Below, in pieces: positions 49,271-59,174 of a DNA stretch of 64,000 bases. The number at the start of each line of letters is the position of its first letter. The first letter of the stretch is position 1. The DNA is from Chelonoidis abingdonii. Lineage: Eukaryota; Chordata; Testudines; Testudinidae. The position numbers were made by a program, and so were the translations under genes. The DNA lies in the NCBI RefSeq assembly GCF_003597395.2, contig NC_133770.1, forward strand, positions 30,961,446-31,025,445, in the 5' to 3' direction. The notes beneath the pieces were generated by a model that saw nothing but the letters and a program-made list of their open reading frames with translations, was not told where the DNA came from and did no database searches.

Positions 49271-49430
49271 AGCCCAGGCCCTTGGGCAGGGCGGGGCAGC
49301 ACACAGTCTAAGGTCAGGCCTTCAGCAGGGGCTGAGCGATAAGGTAGCAGTATCTAGGCCCAGGCCCTTGGGCAGGGCGGGGCAACACACAGTCTAAGGT
49401 CAGCCCTTCAGCAGGGGCTGAGCGATAAGA
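49271..49430. repeat. Two-copy tandem repeat of about 85 bp in the LTR
   Basis: CCCAGGCCCTTGGGCAGGGC, then ACACAGTCTAAGGTCAG and AGCAGGGGCTGAGCGATAAG, occur twice in succession with few changes. A looser third relative (GGCCCTTTCAGTCGGGCTGAG) lies just upstream near 49228. Confidence 0.8.
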
Positions 49431-49740
49431 CAACCACTGTAGATGGTCTCCTCAGGCCAAGGGAGGGGGAGTCTGCCACCCTTAATGGGGTGGCAGGGGG
49501 AACGCAGGTCCTCCCACTCCACTGCATTCCAGCCCGGGGCCCTAGCAGCGGTCAACGCTACTGACGGTCAGTGGGGGATCCTGACCGAAACACACTGACA
49601 TTGGCTCAGGTGAGTCTGCAGCCTGACTGGAGTCGGCTGCCCCCGAGCCACTTCCAACCTCCCGCTCACTGGGTACCTGCCCTTTGCCAGCATCGTCCGG
49701 GGGGTCCAAAACCATGGGTTCCTCAGGGTGTCCAGCGTCG

Positions 49741-49956
49741 GGAGGTCCAGTCAACTCGTCAGGGTACCGGGCATCGGGAGGTCCAGTCCACTCGTCAGGG
49801 TACCGGGCATCGGGAGGTCCAGTCCACTTCTCGGGGTACCGGGCGTCAGGCAGTCCGGTCCACTCCTCGGGGTACTGGGTGTCGGGAGGTCCAGTCCATT
49901 CCTCAGGGTACCGGGCTTCGGGAGGTCCAGACAGCTCCTCCACAGGCAGAGCGTCG
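49741..49956. repeat. 36-bp minisatellite in the LTR (five good units plus one degenerate)
   Basis: Units start GGAGGTCCAGTCCACTC and end GGTACCGGGC at 49741, 49777, 49813, 49849 and 49885, with a degenerate unit at 49921 and a weaker one just before 49741. The 36-bp period keeps all frames open, so both strands show long repetitive frames (PDARYPEEWTG-like on the minus strand). Confidence 0.9.
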
Positions 49957-51960
49957 GACAGCTCAGTCAACATCTCTGGGTACTGGCCCCAGGGGAGGTC
50001 AGGCCAGTACCCCTCCGGATACCTAGCACGGGGTAGGCCGGGCCCAGCGGGAGCTTGGGCCCCAGCGTCTGCCTTCTCCGGCAGTCTCCTCCTAACTGAG
50101 CGCTGGGGCCGGGCTTTTGTACTTCCTGTCCCGCCCCTTGACTTCCGGGGGGCGGGGACAGGCTGCGGGGCCTCTGCCCGTGGCCACACCTTGACTGGCC
50201 TATTCCCTTCAGGAGCGTGGGGGAGTGGGGCCCCCTCGCTACAGCACCATTATCGTAGCCCTGACCTCTCATGTTAGCTATCGCAATTCCTGTATCTTCC
50301 AGCTTTTTAAGAAGCACATCTGTCATACCAGCTCCTGTAGTATCATCACTGTCAATAAATTCTAGAAAATGCTCTCTGAGAGTCACCATTGCAGGGACAT
50401 TTTCACTAGGTTCTGTTGTTGTTACAAAATGCACCATTAAAGTCATTTGTTCTGTATGGCTGATGTCAACTGAGCAGTCTAGAATAACAGAGTAATATCT
50501 TGCTGACTTCAGATCTGCCACAATCTTCTGTTTGACTTCTGTTGCCAGTAACTGTATGATCTCATTTTGAATTGTTTTTCCGAGATAGTGGTGTGTGTAC
50601 ATTTCTTGGGTGATGACTCATCTTAGATGCTCCTGGAGTACAGCATCAAACTCAACCATCAGTGCCACAATTTTAAGGAAGTTTCTATTGTTTGGCACAT
50701 ACAGCTGATCTGAAGTGCCACACAATGCTAGGTTTTGGGTAGCAAGCGTTCTCACAATGGCAATGAGCCTTTTCAGAACATTTTGCCAGTAAAGAGACTC
50801 TGATGCAATCGTCTCTTGATGCTGATGATCTATGGTGGCCTTTAACCTTAGTCTCATCTCAAGCTCTTTCACCTATGGAATGCTCCCTGGTGATTTGCTG
50901 CCTTCTCATGGCATGACAGATTTTTAGCCAGATTTTTCCAGTCCTTTGTTCCTGTAGAACCCAATGTGGCTGGAATGTTAAATTGGAAGAGTTTGAAACA
51001 AAAGCAGTATGCAGCATTCTGGGTTTTTGAGTAGATAAGCCATGGCCTCTCCATTTTGTCTTCATTGGGGATTTCATGCCAGTAATGTGTTGCATGGAAA
51101 TTTCTATTATCATTGTCTTTGGGGAACATGAAGTTTTTCACTTGCTGTGGCCCATGCAGTATAAGGAAGTCCCTCGGGCTACTGCTCAAGTGAGTCCACA
51201 ATCCTGGATCATCTAGACTTAAGGAACTAAACTCAGCAGCAGCTGTCTCTTGCACCTCCACCACACTCTTCTGTGATCTACACTTTTCTTCAGGAATGTA
51301 CATGGTTACATCCCATTTGAGATGGAGATATGGATGCTGCAGTAGCTGCCAGGTCACCTGCACTCTGACTAACTGGAAGATCAGGCATATCGTCACCACT
51401 CACATCCTCACTGGGGCCGGAAGGCTCACCGTGAACATTTGTGTCTATGTATCTCAGGAGAACTCCTTCCTGCTTGGATTGAAAAGCTTCCTTTGCTTGT
51501 TTTCTTTTTCTGAATGCTGCCCCAGAGGGGTGTTTTCTTCTTTCACTCATGACTGCTGTTCTATGCCAGGTATAGTGGCTCTCAACATTCAGTTGAAGGG
51601 GACAAATAAGCAGGCTGGTAGCAGGGCCTGAGTGAGGGAAGATATCACATCTTAAGGGTCTAACTGGCTCCTATTACTTCAGTTGACTGCCTGTTCTCCT
51701 CAAGTTGATTCAGTGAAGCAGCAGGAAACAGGAAGCTCCCTGAGAAGCTGGTGTTCATCAGTCCAGGCTTCCGGGGGTGCTAGAGAAGTACATAAGAGGA
51801 ACCTCCTCTTCTCTCTCCCTGCAGCTCTTCCTTCTTTCTCTTATTCCCTCTAACCTTTTCTCCTGCCTGCCCATTATGTCTCTTGTGCCCTCCTTCCTTC
51901 AGCACAGCACTCCACCAACTCTGTGCATTTAGAGCCACCTCAGTTCGCCTCATGGTAAGG

Positions 51961-52581
51961 CCAGCCCTGTCCACATATCAGCTGGCAGGTAGGAACATCC
52001 ATCTGTCCATCTCAATTTTCACTTGAATTGGCCATCACTACCCTGAGCTTAAAAAATGAGGTTACATTTAGAGTGACCCTCACCTCATTTAAGACCCTCA
52101 CCTCTGTTGTCTTTTAGTAATACAATAAGGATAATAACATTACATTATCCCTGCATTCAAATTACGTTTTTTATTAAAGCTAATGTTAAAATTATATAAA
52201 ATACAGGTTAAGGAAAGAGTGTCTGTACCTCTGGGTATAGTGCTTAAATTATCCAAAAGTACAAAGGTTGGTTTAAAAGTAATACAATATAAATAGTACC
52301 TAATCAGCAATAACTCACATAAGATGAATAAGTTTAATGATACAATTTAGATATTAGCATCCAGGTATTCAGGTACATCACCCAGGAAAAGTAATACAGA
52401 GAGTTGGTTATAGAAAGCAGATATAGGAAGGAGAGTGGATTGTCCCTCAGTAACTAGGCATTTAGGATAGGTTGTCCCTTAGTAGATATAATCCATCAGA
52501 GAAGTATTTCCATTACTTTCTGATTTAGTTTCTCATCAGCACTCCAGCTCCTCTTTCCTAGTATTGACAATGTCCAGTGAT
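51961..52581. other. Unassigned sequence
   Basis: It may include the last part of the hAT 5' flank. I see no gene. Confidence 0.45.
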
Positions 52582-52589
52582 GTGTTCTA

Positions 52590-53018
52590 CAGGGGCGTGG
52601 GAACTAGGGATGCTAACCCCATACCCAGGGTCCCTGTGCTGCTGGACCCACACCCATGGCTCTGCCTCCAGCCCCACGTGGGGTCCCAGCTGTCACAGGA
52701 TCCCTGCCTGGAGCTCCACCCCCTTTTCCTGCATGTAGGGTGCTGGCTGCTGCAGGACCCCCAACCAGGGCTCTGTCCCTGACCCCGCATGCGGGGTCCT
52801 GGCTGCTGGCCCTGCACCTGGGGCTCTGTTTCTACCCCCAGCTGTGGTCCCAGCCTCAGCCCCCTTACCCTGTCCACCTCCTGCCCTCACCTCCCGGAGC
52901 CATAGCCTAGTCTTGCCCCAGATCTAGGGAAAGTGGGCATGGATGGGGTGCCAGGTAAAAAGTTTGGGGACAACTGGCTTTCAGCACCCTCACTGTAAAA
53001 ATTGTTTCAGCAACTCTG
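52590..53018. mobile_element. Non-autonomous hAT element, GC-rich
   Basis: Ends CAGGGGCGTGGGAAC and the reverse complement of ATTGTTTCAGCAACTCTG are flanked by GTGTTCTA (52582-52589) and ATGTTCTA (53019-53026), a 7-of-8 duplication. The interior is C-rich with GGGGTCC-type repeats. A fragment of its right end occurs at 17545-17584. Confidence 0.8.
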
Positions 53019-53039
53019 ATGTTCTAGGTAGATGTCCCT

Positions 53040-54070
53040 TGACTATCTGATGGCATCTGACACAATGAGTTGCCACATCAGCCGAGCATAGTGTTGATTG
53101 ATTCCGCATTCTCGCAATATTTGAACATTGCTGGGGTTCCACACACCCAGGGCTCCGACGATCAGTGCGTGACTTTGAACCTCGTAGCCTCTAGCTCTCA
53201 ATGTGTCAGCCAGAGGGGCATATTTCTCCAACTTTCGAGATCAGGTATCACGGAAGGCTGGGGTCCTGTTTTCAAAGGGAACTTTGACACCTATCATGAT
53301 GATCTTCTTCCATTCCTTGTTGCTGATGACGATGTCCAGTCACAGTTGCCTGTCCGTTTCGGGGATGGAGAAATTCACAGCAACCTTCTCCATGGGTGGC
53401 AGGATGGCTCAGACCAGGCAATCTTGGATGGTGTTGTGGTGCAGCTGTCAGGCTCTGGAATGGGGCTTGCAGCTACAGAAGACATGGGGTAGCATCTTGT
53501 TGGCATAGCCGCACTTCCTGCATCACTTATCCCAATTCCCATGGTAGACGCAGTTGAGATGAGTCCTGTGGAGGACCTTCCAGTCAGCAGATTGGGTGAA
53601 GCTGCCCCCAGAGAGGAAGTGGTTGCTGGCATCCCACTTGCATGCCACCTCGAAGGCCTTGCCTGGGTCCAGCTTCCGTTTCAGGTTTTCCATGTCCTGG
53701 GAATGGATGGCATGCTTTGGGATCCTCTCCAGCATGGTTCTAGCTCTTGGAGTGATGATTGTGTGCTCCGTATTCTTCACTGTGTCACCAGAACTCCCAG
53801 CTCCTGACATTCCTCGCACTGTGTCCAGTGGCAGCCGATATGCTCCTCCAGTTGTCATGTAACATTGCAGGCATGAGTCCAGAGAGAAGCAAAGTCTCTC
53901 CCATCTCTTCCAAATTCGCCTTCCAATGTGCTGCTCAGGTAGGTGGCAACATCTTGGTTGGACGGGGTCCTGGTGATTTGCTTCCTGATAATGTCCTGCA
54001 TAGAACTCTCCACAAAGTTTCTCACCATGCATCCAGGCACTTTTACCCTGCAAGGTGGTAAATTGAGGCA
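53040..54070 (-). mobile_element. R2-like LINE, 3' part with restriction-like endonuclease, decayed
   Basis: On the minus strand the 5' side has WKRWERLCFSLDSCLQC and PRARTMLERIPKHAIHSQD (54071-53700). Next comes a zinc-knuckle block, CRKCGYANKMLPHVFCSC, near 53515-53470. The endonuclease block follows: LDIVISNKEWKKIIMIGVKV, then PFENRTPAF (53330-53260). The C-terminal end is EKYAPLADTLRARGYEVQ, ALIVGALGVWNP and YARLMWQLIVSDAIR, with a stop at 53043. A CCHC knuckle followed by a PD-D/E-type endonuclease at the C-terminus is the R2/RLE LINE layout. The leading proline of the PD motif is replaced here by a stop/leucine, and the reading frame breaks several times. It is not in rDNA as far as the window shows. 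Confidence 0.65.
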
Positions 54071-54194
54071 AAGAACACTGCCCAGCATACTGTGTAGTGG
54101 CTGTTCACTTACGGTTTGCATGCTTTTCAGACATTGTTGTTTTCCCATATTAATGTTGGATTCTCTTTCCCAGGGGTAATGTTTGTTTCCCCAG

Positions 54195-54302
54195 ATTTCT
54201 GGGAGGGTGCTCAAGTTGATTTGTTTTCTAATGTTAAGAGGAACCTCTAGATATTGAACCTGGCCCTTGTTGCTGCCGAAATTGCCTAGCAGAAGGGTTC
54301 CA
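54195..54302 (+). repeat. LTR 3'-end fragment related to 25434-26818
   Basis: TATTGAACCTGGCCCTTGTT, then GCTGCC and AGCAGAAGGGTTCCA, match the last 100 bp of the LTR ending at 26818, including the upstream words GGGAGGGTGCTCAAG. Confidence 0.75.
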
Positions 54303-56080
54303 TTATCACTATCACATTAAATGGCTAAATAATACAGAAGTGAATGCAGTGTGCTTCCTCTAGCAGAAGACATTGTACATAAATAGAAAAGTGTGGAAGA
54401 CAGAGGGCCAGATTAACAAGATTGGAAACCCTGGCCTAATGTTTATCAGAGACCTCTTTTTTGTGACCACAGTAACAAGTCATGTATGTTACTGAATAAA
54501 CATGAAAAGAAAATCAAAGACAATAAATAGGTTATATACTATCTGGTTAAACATAAAAACATAAAAAATTAATAGTCAAATGAAATGCCGTGTGTTCAAA
54601 CTGACATCTTGCAAGCTTTACATGCTGCAAAAACAGTTACGGTGGCCTCAAATGACACTTGTGAAGTAAATTTCATTCAATTGACATGATTGAAAGAGCA
54701 TTAAGCTTTGTTTATACCTTAGTTGATCAAAGTCAATTTTTCACTAAGGCAAGTGTATAGAACCATTCCTCTGCTTTACAGCTGGCAATGGGTACAGTCA
54801 AATACAGTATCAGCGCAATGAAAATATTCAGAAAGATATTACTCAGCTCCTTGTCATGCAAATTTTGATTATTCCAGTAGCACTTTTATCCTTCAACTAT
54901 GTGTCACAATACCTTTATAAATGCTGAAAATTGATACAATTTTGCAAAAAGCTTAGGCTCTAGATCACTTGGTGAGCATAAAGCGATGCATGAGTGCATG
55001 TTTTTATCTCCTTTTCACTTCATACTTGTTCAAGAGACGTAAGGAAGACAAACCTTGTGGGTAGCTGAGCATATCATTCACTTCACCTTTTTAGTTTCAA
55101 ACTTAGCTTGTTGAGGATACAATAAAAGTACTCAAATTTGAATTTCCTTATTTTTCGAAGTGTCACTTGCTATCTGGAAATTTTTGCTTTACACTCTGTG
55201 TTCTTCATGGAATGACTCCAACATCAGTTCCAAATTTTTTTGTTTGCTTCTCAGAATTGTCAAGACTGTAAGTTTGTGATAAACTTTTGCAAGTATGTCA
55301 GCAAATTAACAGCACCTGCAAGATCCAGACCTGGCTTTTGAAGCTTTATACAAGTTTTGTCAAACCTGTCTAGTATCACATTCCTTAAAATATAAATACA
55401 CTTTCCAGTTTGCACATGATTGTGCTTCCCTCAGAGCTTAATTTGTAATGAAAGAAGTGTCAGGGCTCAAGCAATTAGATGCTGGGGCTCAAGCGATTTT
55501 TTTACATTCATAATTGATGCAGCAAGCCCAGAGGTGCTGGGGCTATGAACTGCCAAATTGCAAGCCCGGGAACAAATTAAGCACTGGCTTTCCTTCAAGT
55601 TTCACCATTTTCCTGAGCATTGCCCACTGTTTCTTTCGGACAATGTTAAATGCCTTCATAGTTCACTAAAACTGTTTTACAAGATTCAGGTGACAGGACC
55701 ATCACGTACTGACAAGGGGAGTTTCTTGTCCACTCTTGGAAATATTGGAGATATTGTGGCGATGTCACCCGAAAAAGTTTCTGAACAAAACTGAAAAAGT
55801 TTATGGCTTCCACACAAAAATCAGTGCTGCAAGTTCCAACTAAGTTCAAAGAATAAGCTGTGCATGGCACATATACAGCTAGTGTCCTTTAGTCCTTTAA
55901 TCAGTCCTGAAGACCTTATACTTTCCAGGCGTTACTTGTGTTATTGTATGACTGATCTCTATAGTTTTCAACAGCAATGTTGTTTGGGTTCAGTAAAGAA
56001 TATATAGTCGTAAGAGCGACTTGCTTATGTGTCTTTCAATCAGTATAAATCCAGTGGTAGATAGATATGTAAGCAGTGTC

Positions 56081-56518
56081 CAGGGCCGGTGCAACCATTT
56101 AGGTGACCTAGGTGGTCGCCTAGGATGCTGGCATTTGGGGGGCCCCATTTTCTTTTGCAGCGACTGCGGCGGCCGGATCTGGCATTTAGGTGGAGGATGC
56201 TGGGGCAGGGGAGCGTGGGGAGGGCTGGCTGTAGAAAGTAATGGGGGGGCGACACACAGGGGAACTCCCCGCCCCAACTCACCCCTGCCCCGCCTCCTCC
56301 CTGAGCACACCGTGGCCGCTTCCCTTCTTCTGCCTCCCATGCTTGCGGTGCCTAAGCTGATTGGCGCCGCAAGCCTGGGAGGTGGGAGAAGAGAAGCGGC
56401 CACGGCGTGCTCATGGAGGCGGGGCACGGGTGAGCTGCTTCACTTCTCCTGCCTCCCAGGCTTGGGGCACAAGGTGGAAGTTTCGCCTAGGGCGTGAAAC
56501 ATCCTTGCGCCGGCCCTG
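56081..56518. mobile_element. Non-autonomous hAT element with internal inverted repeat
   Basis: Ends CAGGGCCGGTGCAACC and the reverse complement of CTTGCGCCGGCCCTG are flanked by an exact 8-bp duplication, GCAGTGTC, at 56073-56080 and 56519-56526. Inside, GTGGCCGCTTCCC, then TCTGCCTCCCATGCTTGCGG, pairs with CCGCAAGCCTGGGAGG and GAGAAGCGGCCACGG. Open frames inside reflect GC content. Confidence 0.92.
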
Positions 56519-56578
56519 GCAGTGTCATAAAACAACAGATCAATGCGGGTGACATCAGAAGCTGAATCTATTATGAAA

Positions 56579-56656
56579 TAGTATCAGAGGGGTAGCTGTG
56601 TTAGTCTGGATCTGTAAAAGCAGCAGTTAGTCTGTAAGGTGCCACAGGATGCTTTG
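56579..56656 (+). mobile_element. Folded-back Cry I-type SINE insertion, second example
   Basis: The insert begins with the SINE 5' end (TATCAGAGGGGTAGCTGTG and TTAGTCTGGATCTGTAAAAG). At about 56625 it switches to the next part of the SINE in inverted orientation (AGTTAGTCTGTAAGG and TGCCACAGGATGCTTTGC). An exact 11-bp duplication, CTATTATGAAA, flanks it at 56568-56578 and 56657-56667. As at 8857-9024, the SINE 3' tail is absent. Confidence 0.85.
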
Positions 56657-57420
56657 CTATTATGAAAGTAGCATTTCACCTGTTTGACTTCAGTTACAAT
56701 GAATTCCGAAAGCTTAGGTCCCATTAGTTCAATGAACTCATCACAGATTATTTTTGACAAATAGGATGAATGACCTTTCCTTTGTTTCCATAGTGTTCAA
56801 TATGCTTCCTTAAAAATGGGTCAGATATGGTGATGGATGGCTTCAAGAACACCTGGATAATTTCCATTCTGAATAGAGCTGTTAATGTCCTCTAAATGCT
56901 AAACCACATTCAGTGAGAAGTTTAACAACTGTCACAATATGCCTAAAACTTCCTTCCAGTAAGCAGTTTGTGTTAGAACCGGCTATACCATCTCTTTGTC
57001 AATATGATTCTTTCATGAGAACAAGTCTTCTCCTCTGCTTTTTTATAGTCAGAAAAGCCTAGAGTTACAATGATACTAAGACTGTTAAGCAATGAAGAGA
57101 GTTTGCATGTGAAACAGAATACTGCTTCTGTGGATATAGAATAGATCAACCAATGCCTCTGATAATGCTCTTCATTTGGTAGTTTTTGTTTGAAAAGAAG
57201 AGGTGAGAGATACTTTTTCATACTTCTGTGTTGCCACTCGGAAGCTATAAATTTCCCACTTGTGCAGGCCTTTCTCCAAACAGAGGGTGTGAAATACCTC
57301 CATTATCAAAAAAAGGTCATTTAGCTGGAGACAGGTCAGCATTAACAGCAAAATTATCCTCTTTCTCACTACTATTCTCTCCAGACAGACAGATGGTAGG
57401 AAAAGTGGATTGTCTCTTTC

Positions 57421-58507
57421 ATTGTCACTATTGTCCTGGATTTCGGGAATGCTTGCTGTTTATTCTGCCCTCTCCTGAGGGAACAACTTCACATTAACAT
57501 CTTCACATTGATTATCATTTCTGAAAATGACAGTCCAACATCTTTGGACGATAATTCTGAAGGAGTACTGGAGTAACTGGAGGAATAGTAAGTTTGGATA
57601 ACTTCATTACAATTTTCTCACTTTCTAATTTAACTTCCCTTTTTGCAGTTTTTCTTGGAAATTATTGACTGGCCATCTCACTGAGGTAAGGCTAAAAAAA
57701 TACTAAAGAAGTACTGTGCAGTGTTGCCATTAGTAGCTGACATCCTGTGATTAGTGCCACCAATTCACAAGCCTGTTGCCAGCAGCTGAAAGTCTGGAAA
57801 AAAATAAACTTTAACTGTGAAAGCTTAAGAAACTTGGACAAAATCAGCGTCAGTAGGGGACATAAATGTTTTTTTGTTCTTTTTAGCAATACCATGAATA
57901 TGATCAAAATCTTCCAGTGTATATGTCAAGTATTGGAGGCTCCTCAGGAAATCAGAGGCCCAGGGCTGGAGACTCCTCAGCCTTCTCCCCACCCCCATCC
58001 CTTAATTCAGCACTAAGTGCAAAGTTTTTCTATCGTCATTGATTCACTATTTCCAGAAGTTAAAGAAGCAAGAAGGCCAGCATCAGTAGCAATATCCAAA
58101 AACAACACACAAGATGCCAGCTTCCAAAGGAAATTGACACTATAATTCACAAGCAGGAGGTCAGAATTAGGTACCGCATTCCAGCTTCTTGAGGTTATAT
58201 TCTTATAACTACAGAGATTGTCTACCCCACCAGATCCTTTGTCTGAGTTTTAACATTCTAGATAGACATAGGCTTAGATTGGAGGGCCAATTAATTTCTT
58301 CTTCTTATATTTATAAGAATATAAGCTCAACAGTCTGGTATGAATGTAATGGGGAAAAACCCCTATGCTTCACCCAACTAAAATTAGGAAGAGGCTAGAA
58401 GCTAGCACTGTACCAACTGCTTCACTTACCATATAGTTCAAGAAAAGGACAAGATGATGATGATAAAAAAAACTTTGGTCCTTTATAAATGTATCTGTAT
58501 TAACTAC
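57421..58507. other. Unassigned sequence
   Basis: It may hold 5'-flank remains of the older hAT element. I see no supported gene or terminus. Confidence 0.4.
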
Positions 58508-58920
58508 CGTATATACTCATTCATAAGCCGAATATTTTTGCTAAAAATGTGACGCAGCAATGAGTGGGGGTTGGCTTATAAATAGGTCTACACCAAAATT
58601 TGATTATTTAAAACTCTATGGAATCATTGAATTGAATATCTAATACATTGTCATTTTGTTTACAGGGAGCGCCACTTCCTGCAGCTCCCATTGACTGGGA
58701 ATGGCGAACTGCGACCACAAGGAGCTGAGGGGTTCCATGCCTGCAGTAAAAAAAAATGTCCCAACCTGCCAGCGGCTTACCCTCATGTCCAGGAGCCAAA
58801 GTTTGCCAACCCCTGAAATAGAGGGTTGGCTTATGAAAGGGTCATACAGTTTTTGCTATTTTTACCTAACTATCTTGGGGGGTTGGCTTATAAATGAATG
58901 GGCTAATGAATGAGTAATAT
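58508..58920. mobile_element. DNA transposon-like element with ACTCATTCAT ends
   Basis: The left end TATATACTCATTCATAAGCC is the inverted match of GGCTAATGAATGAGTAATAT at the right end. The word GGTTGGCTTATAAA occurs near both sides. I could not read a target-site duplication, and the superfamily is unknown to me. A fragment of a hAT element lies inside. Confidence 0.55.
58663..58815. mobile_element. Truncated non-autonomous hAT fragment
   Basis: The right end GTTTGCCAACCCCTG is a hAT-type terminus. The interior (GCAGCTCCCATTGACTGGGA, then ATGGCGAACTGCGACC) is related to the element at 13703-13866. The left terminus is missing. Confidence 0.6.
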
Positions 58921-58997
58921 CCTAATCCCCAGTGACTCTAATACAAAGAAGTTTATGAAGTGTATGCATACATAGACCATAATAGTAGATAGCTTGG

Positions 58998-59170
58998 TGT
59001 GATGTTATGAGTGTAATGTAATATCTCATTGAAAGATGACAGGGCCAGAAAGAGTTAAATTAACTGACCTGACCCATGGGTGAACCTTAAGAACTGGTTA
59101 GCAAGATATGTAAATGAATAGAGCTTTGAAATGCAAGTCTGCATTGTGGACAAAGAGAGAGTTATGTGGA
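58998..59170 (+). repeat. LTR-like sequence, left part
   Basis: The unit starts TGTGATGTTATGAGTG and has the look of an LTR 5' end (TGACAGGGCCAGAAAGAG). I infer that it continues on the far side of the LINE and the Harbinger-like insert, at 60848-61072 and 63703-64000. That continuity rests on memory of the family and is not proven by the window. Confidence 0.35.
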
Positions 59171-59174
59171 TTGA

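Larger units (their letters stand above)
49001..50243. mobile_element. Solo LTR inserted in the hAT transposase
   Basis: The insert begins TGTAGTAGAGCGGG and ends CCCTCGCTACA. It is flanked by an exact 5-bp duplication, GCACC, at 48996-49000 and 50244-50248. A TATATATATAAG box near 49260 hints that transcription would run plus, but orientation is not proven. It is much more GC-rich than the host element. It holds two tandem repeats, annotated separately. The open frames across it arise from the minisatellite, not from gag or pol. Confidence 0.88.
47708..51550 (-). pseudogene. hAT transposase (TTF-type zinc finger, ZMYM1-like), disrupted
   Basis: Minus-strand blocks in order: a leader with KRKQAKEAFQSKQEG (51550-51290); a TTF/ZMYM-type domain with YWHEIPNEDKMERPWLIYS and CFCFKLF (51399-50869); GKTIQNEIIQLLATEVKQKI and VILDCSVDISHTEQMTLMV, where the aspartates fit the first catalytic position (50602 on); GQGYDNGA, then the LTR insert, then NMTGKNKG; VPCSSHSLN, whose C-x2-H motif is intact (around 48925); and the hATC end with LPVTVASGEHSFSKLKLIKT and TQERLVSLATIS (down to 47708). 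The intact family gene would encode a DNA-cutting transposase. Frame changes near 51390, 50870 and 48400-48720, plus several stops, show this copy is dead apart from the LTR. Confidence 0.85.
47410..51960 (-). mobile_element. Near-complete hAT transposon, TTF/ZMYM1-like (Tip100-type) group
   Basis: The unit holds a full-length but broken transposase gene on the minus strand, with AT-rich flank on the 3' side (47410-47707) and a GC-richer 5' flank (51551-about 51960). The outer termini are not certain, so the ends given are estimates. A 1,243-bp solo LTR is inserted in the middle of the gene at 49001-50243. Confidence 0.75.
55640..57370 (-). pseudogene. hAT transposase (ZMYM1-like), heavily decayed
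   Basis: Minus-strand blocks in order: KQKLPNEEHYQRHWLIYSIS with AVFCFTCKLSS and LGFSDYKKAEEK (57221-56973, TTF-type zinc domain); a YLSKIICDEFIELMG-like block near 56750; IIDSASDVTRIDLLF near 56560, matching the first catalytic block; DQSYNNTSNA near 55950; and the block MPCTAYSLNLVGTCSTD with CVEAINFFSFVQKLF (55870-55760). In the last, the expected C-x2-H histidine is replaced by tyrosine, so the metal-binding or catalytic motif is lost. Stops and frameshifts separate all blocks. The C-terminal hATC part is not clear. It is the same gene type as at 47708-51550 but an older copy. Confidence 0.7.
54600..57420 (-). mobile_element. Older hAT transposon, TTF/ZMYM1-like group
   Basis: This region holds a second, more decayed minus-strand hAT transposase. 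A 438-bp hAT (56081-56518) and a SINE (56579-56656) are inserted in it. The outer termini are not recognisable and the limits given are where protein similarity fades. Confidence 0.65.

Noticed and set aside
49542..50189. Repetitive proline-rich protein with PDARYPEEWTG-like units
   Set aside because: It is the 36-bp minisatellite of a solo LTR read in frame. The boundaries and the GCACC duplication show the DNA is an LTR, and no coding signal is needed to explain it.
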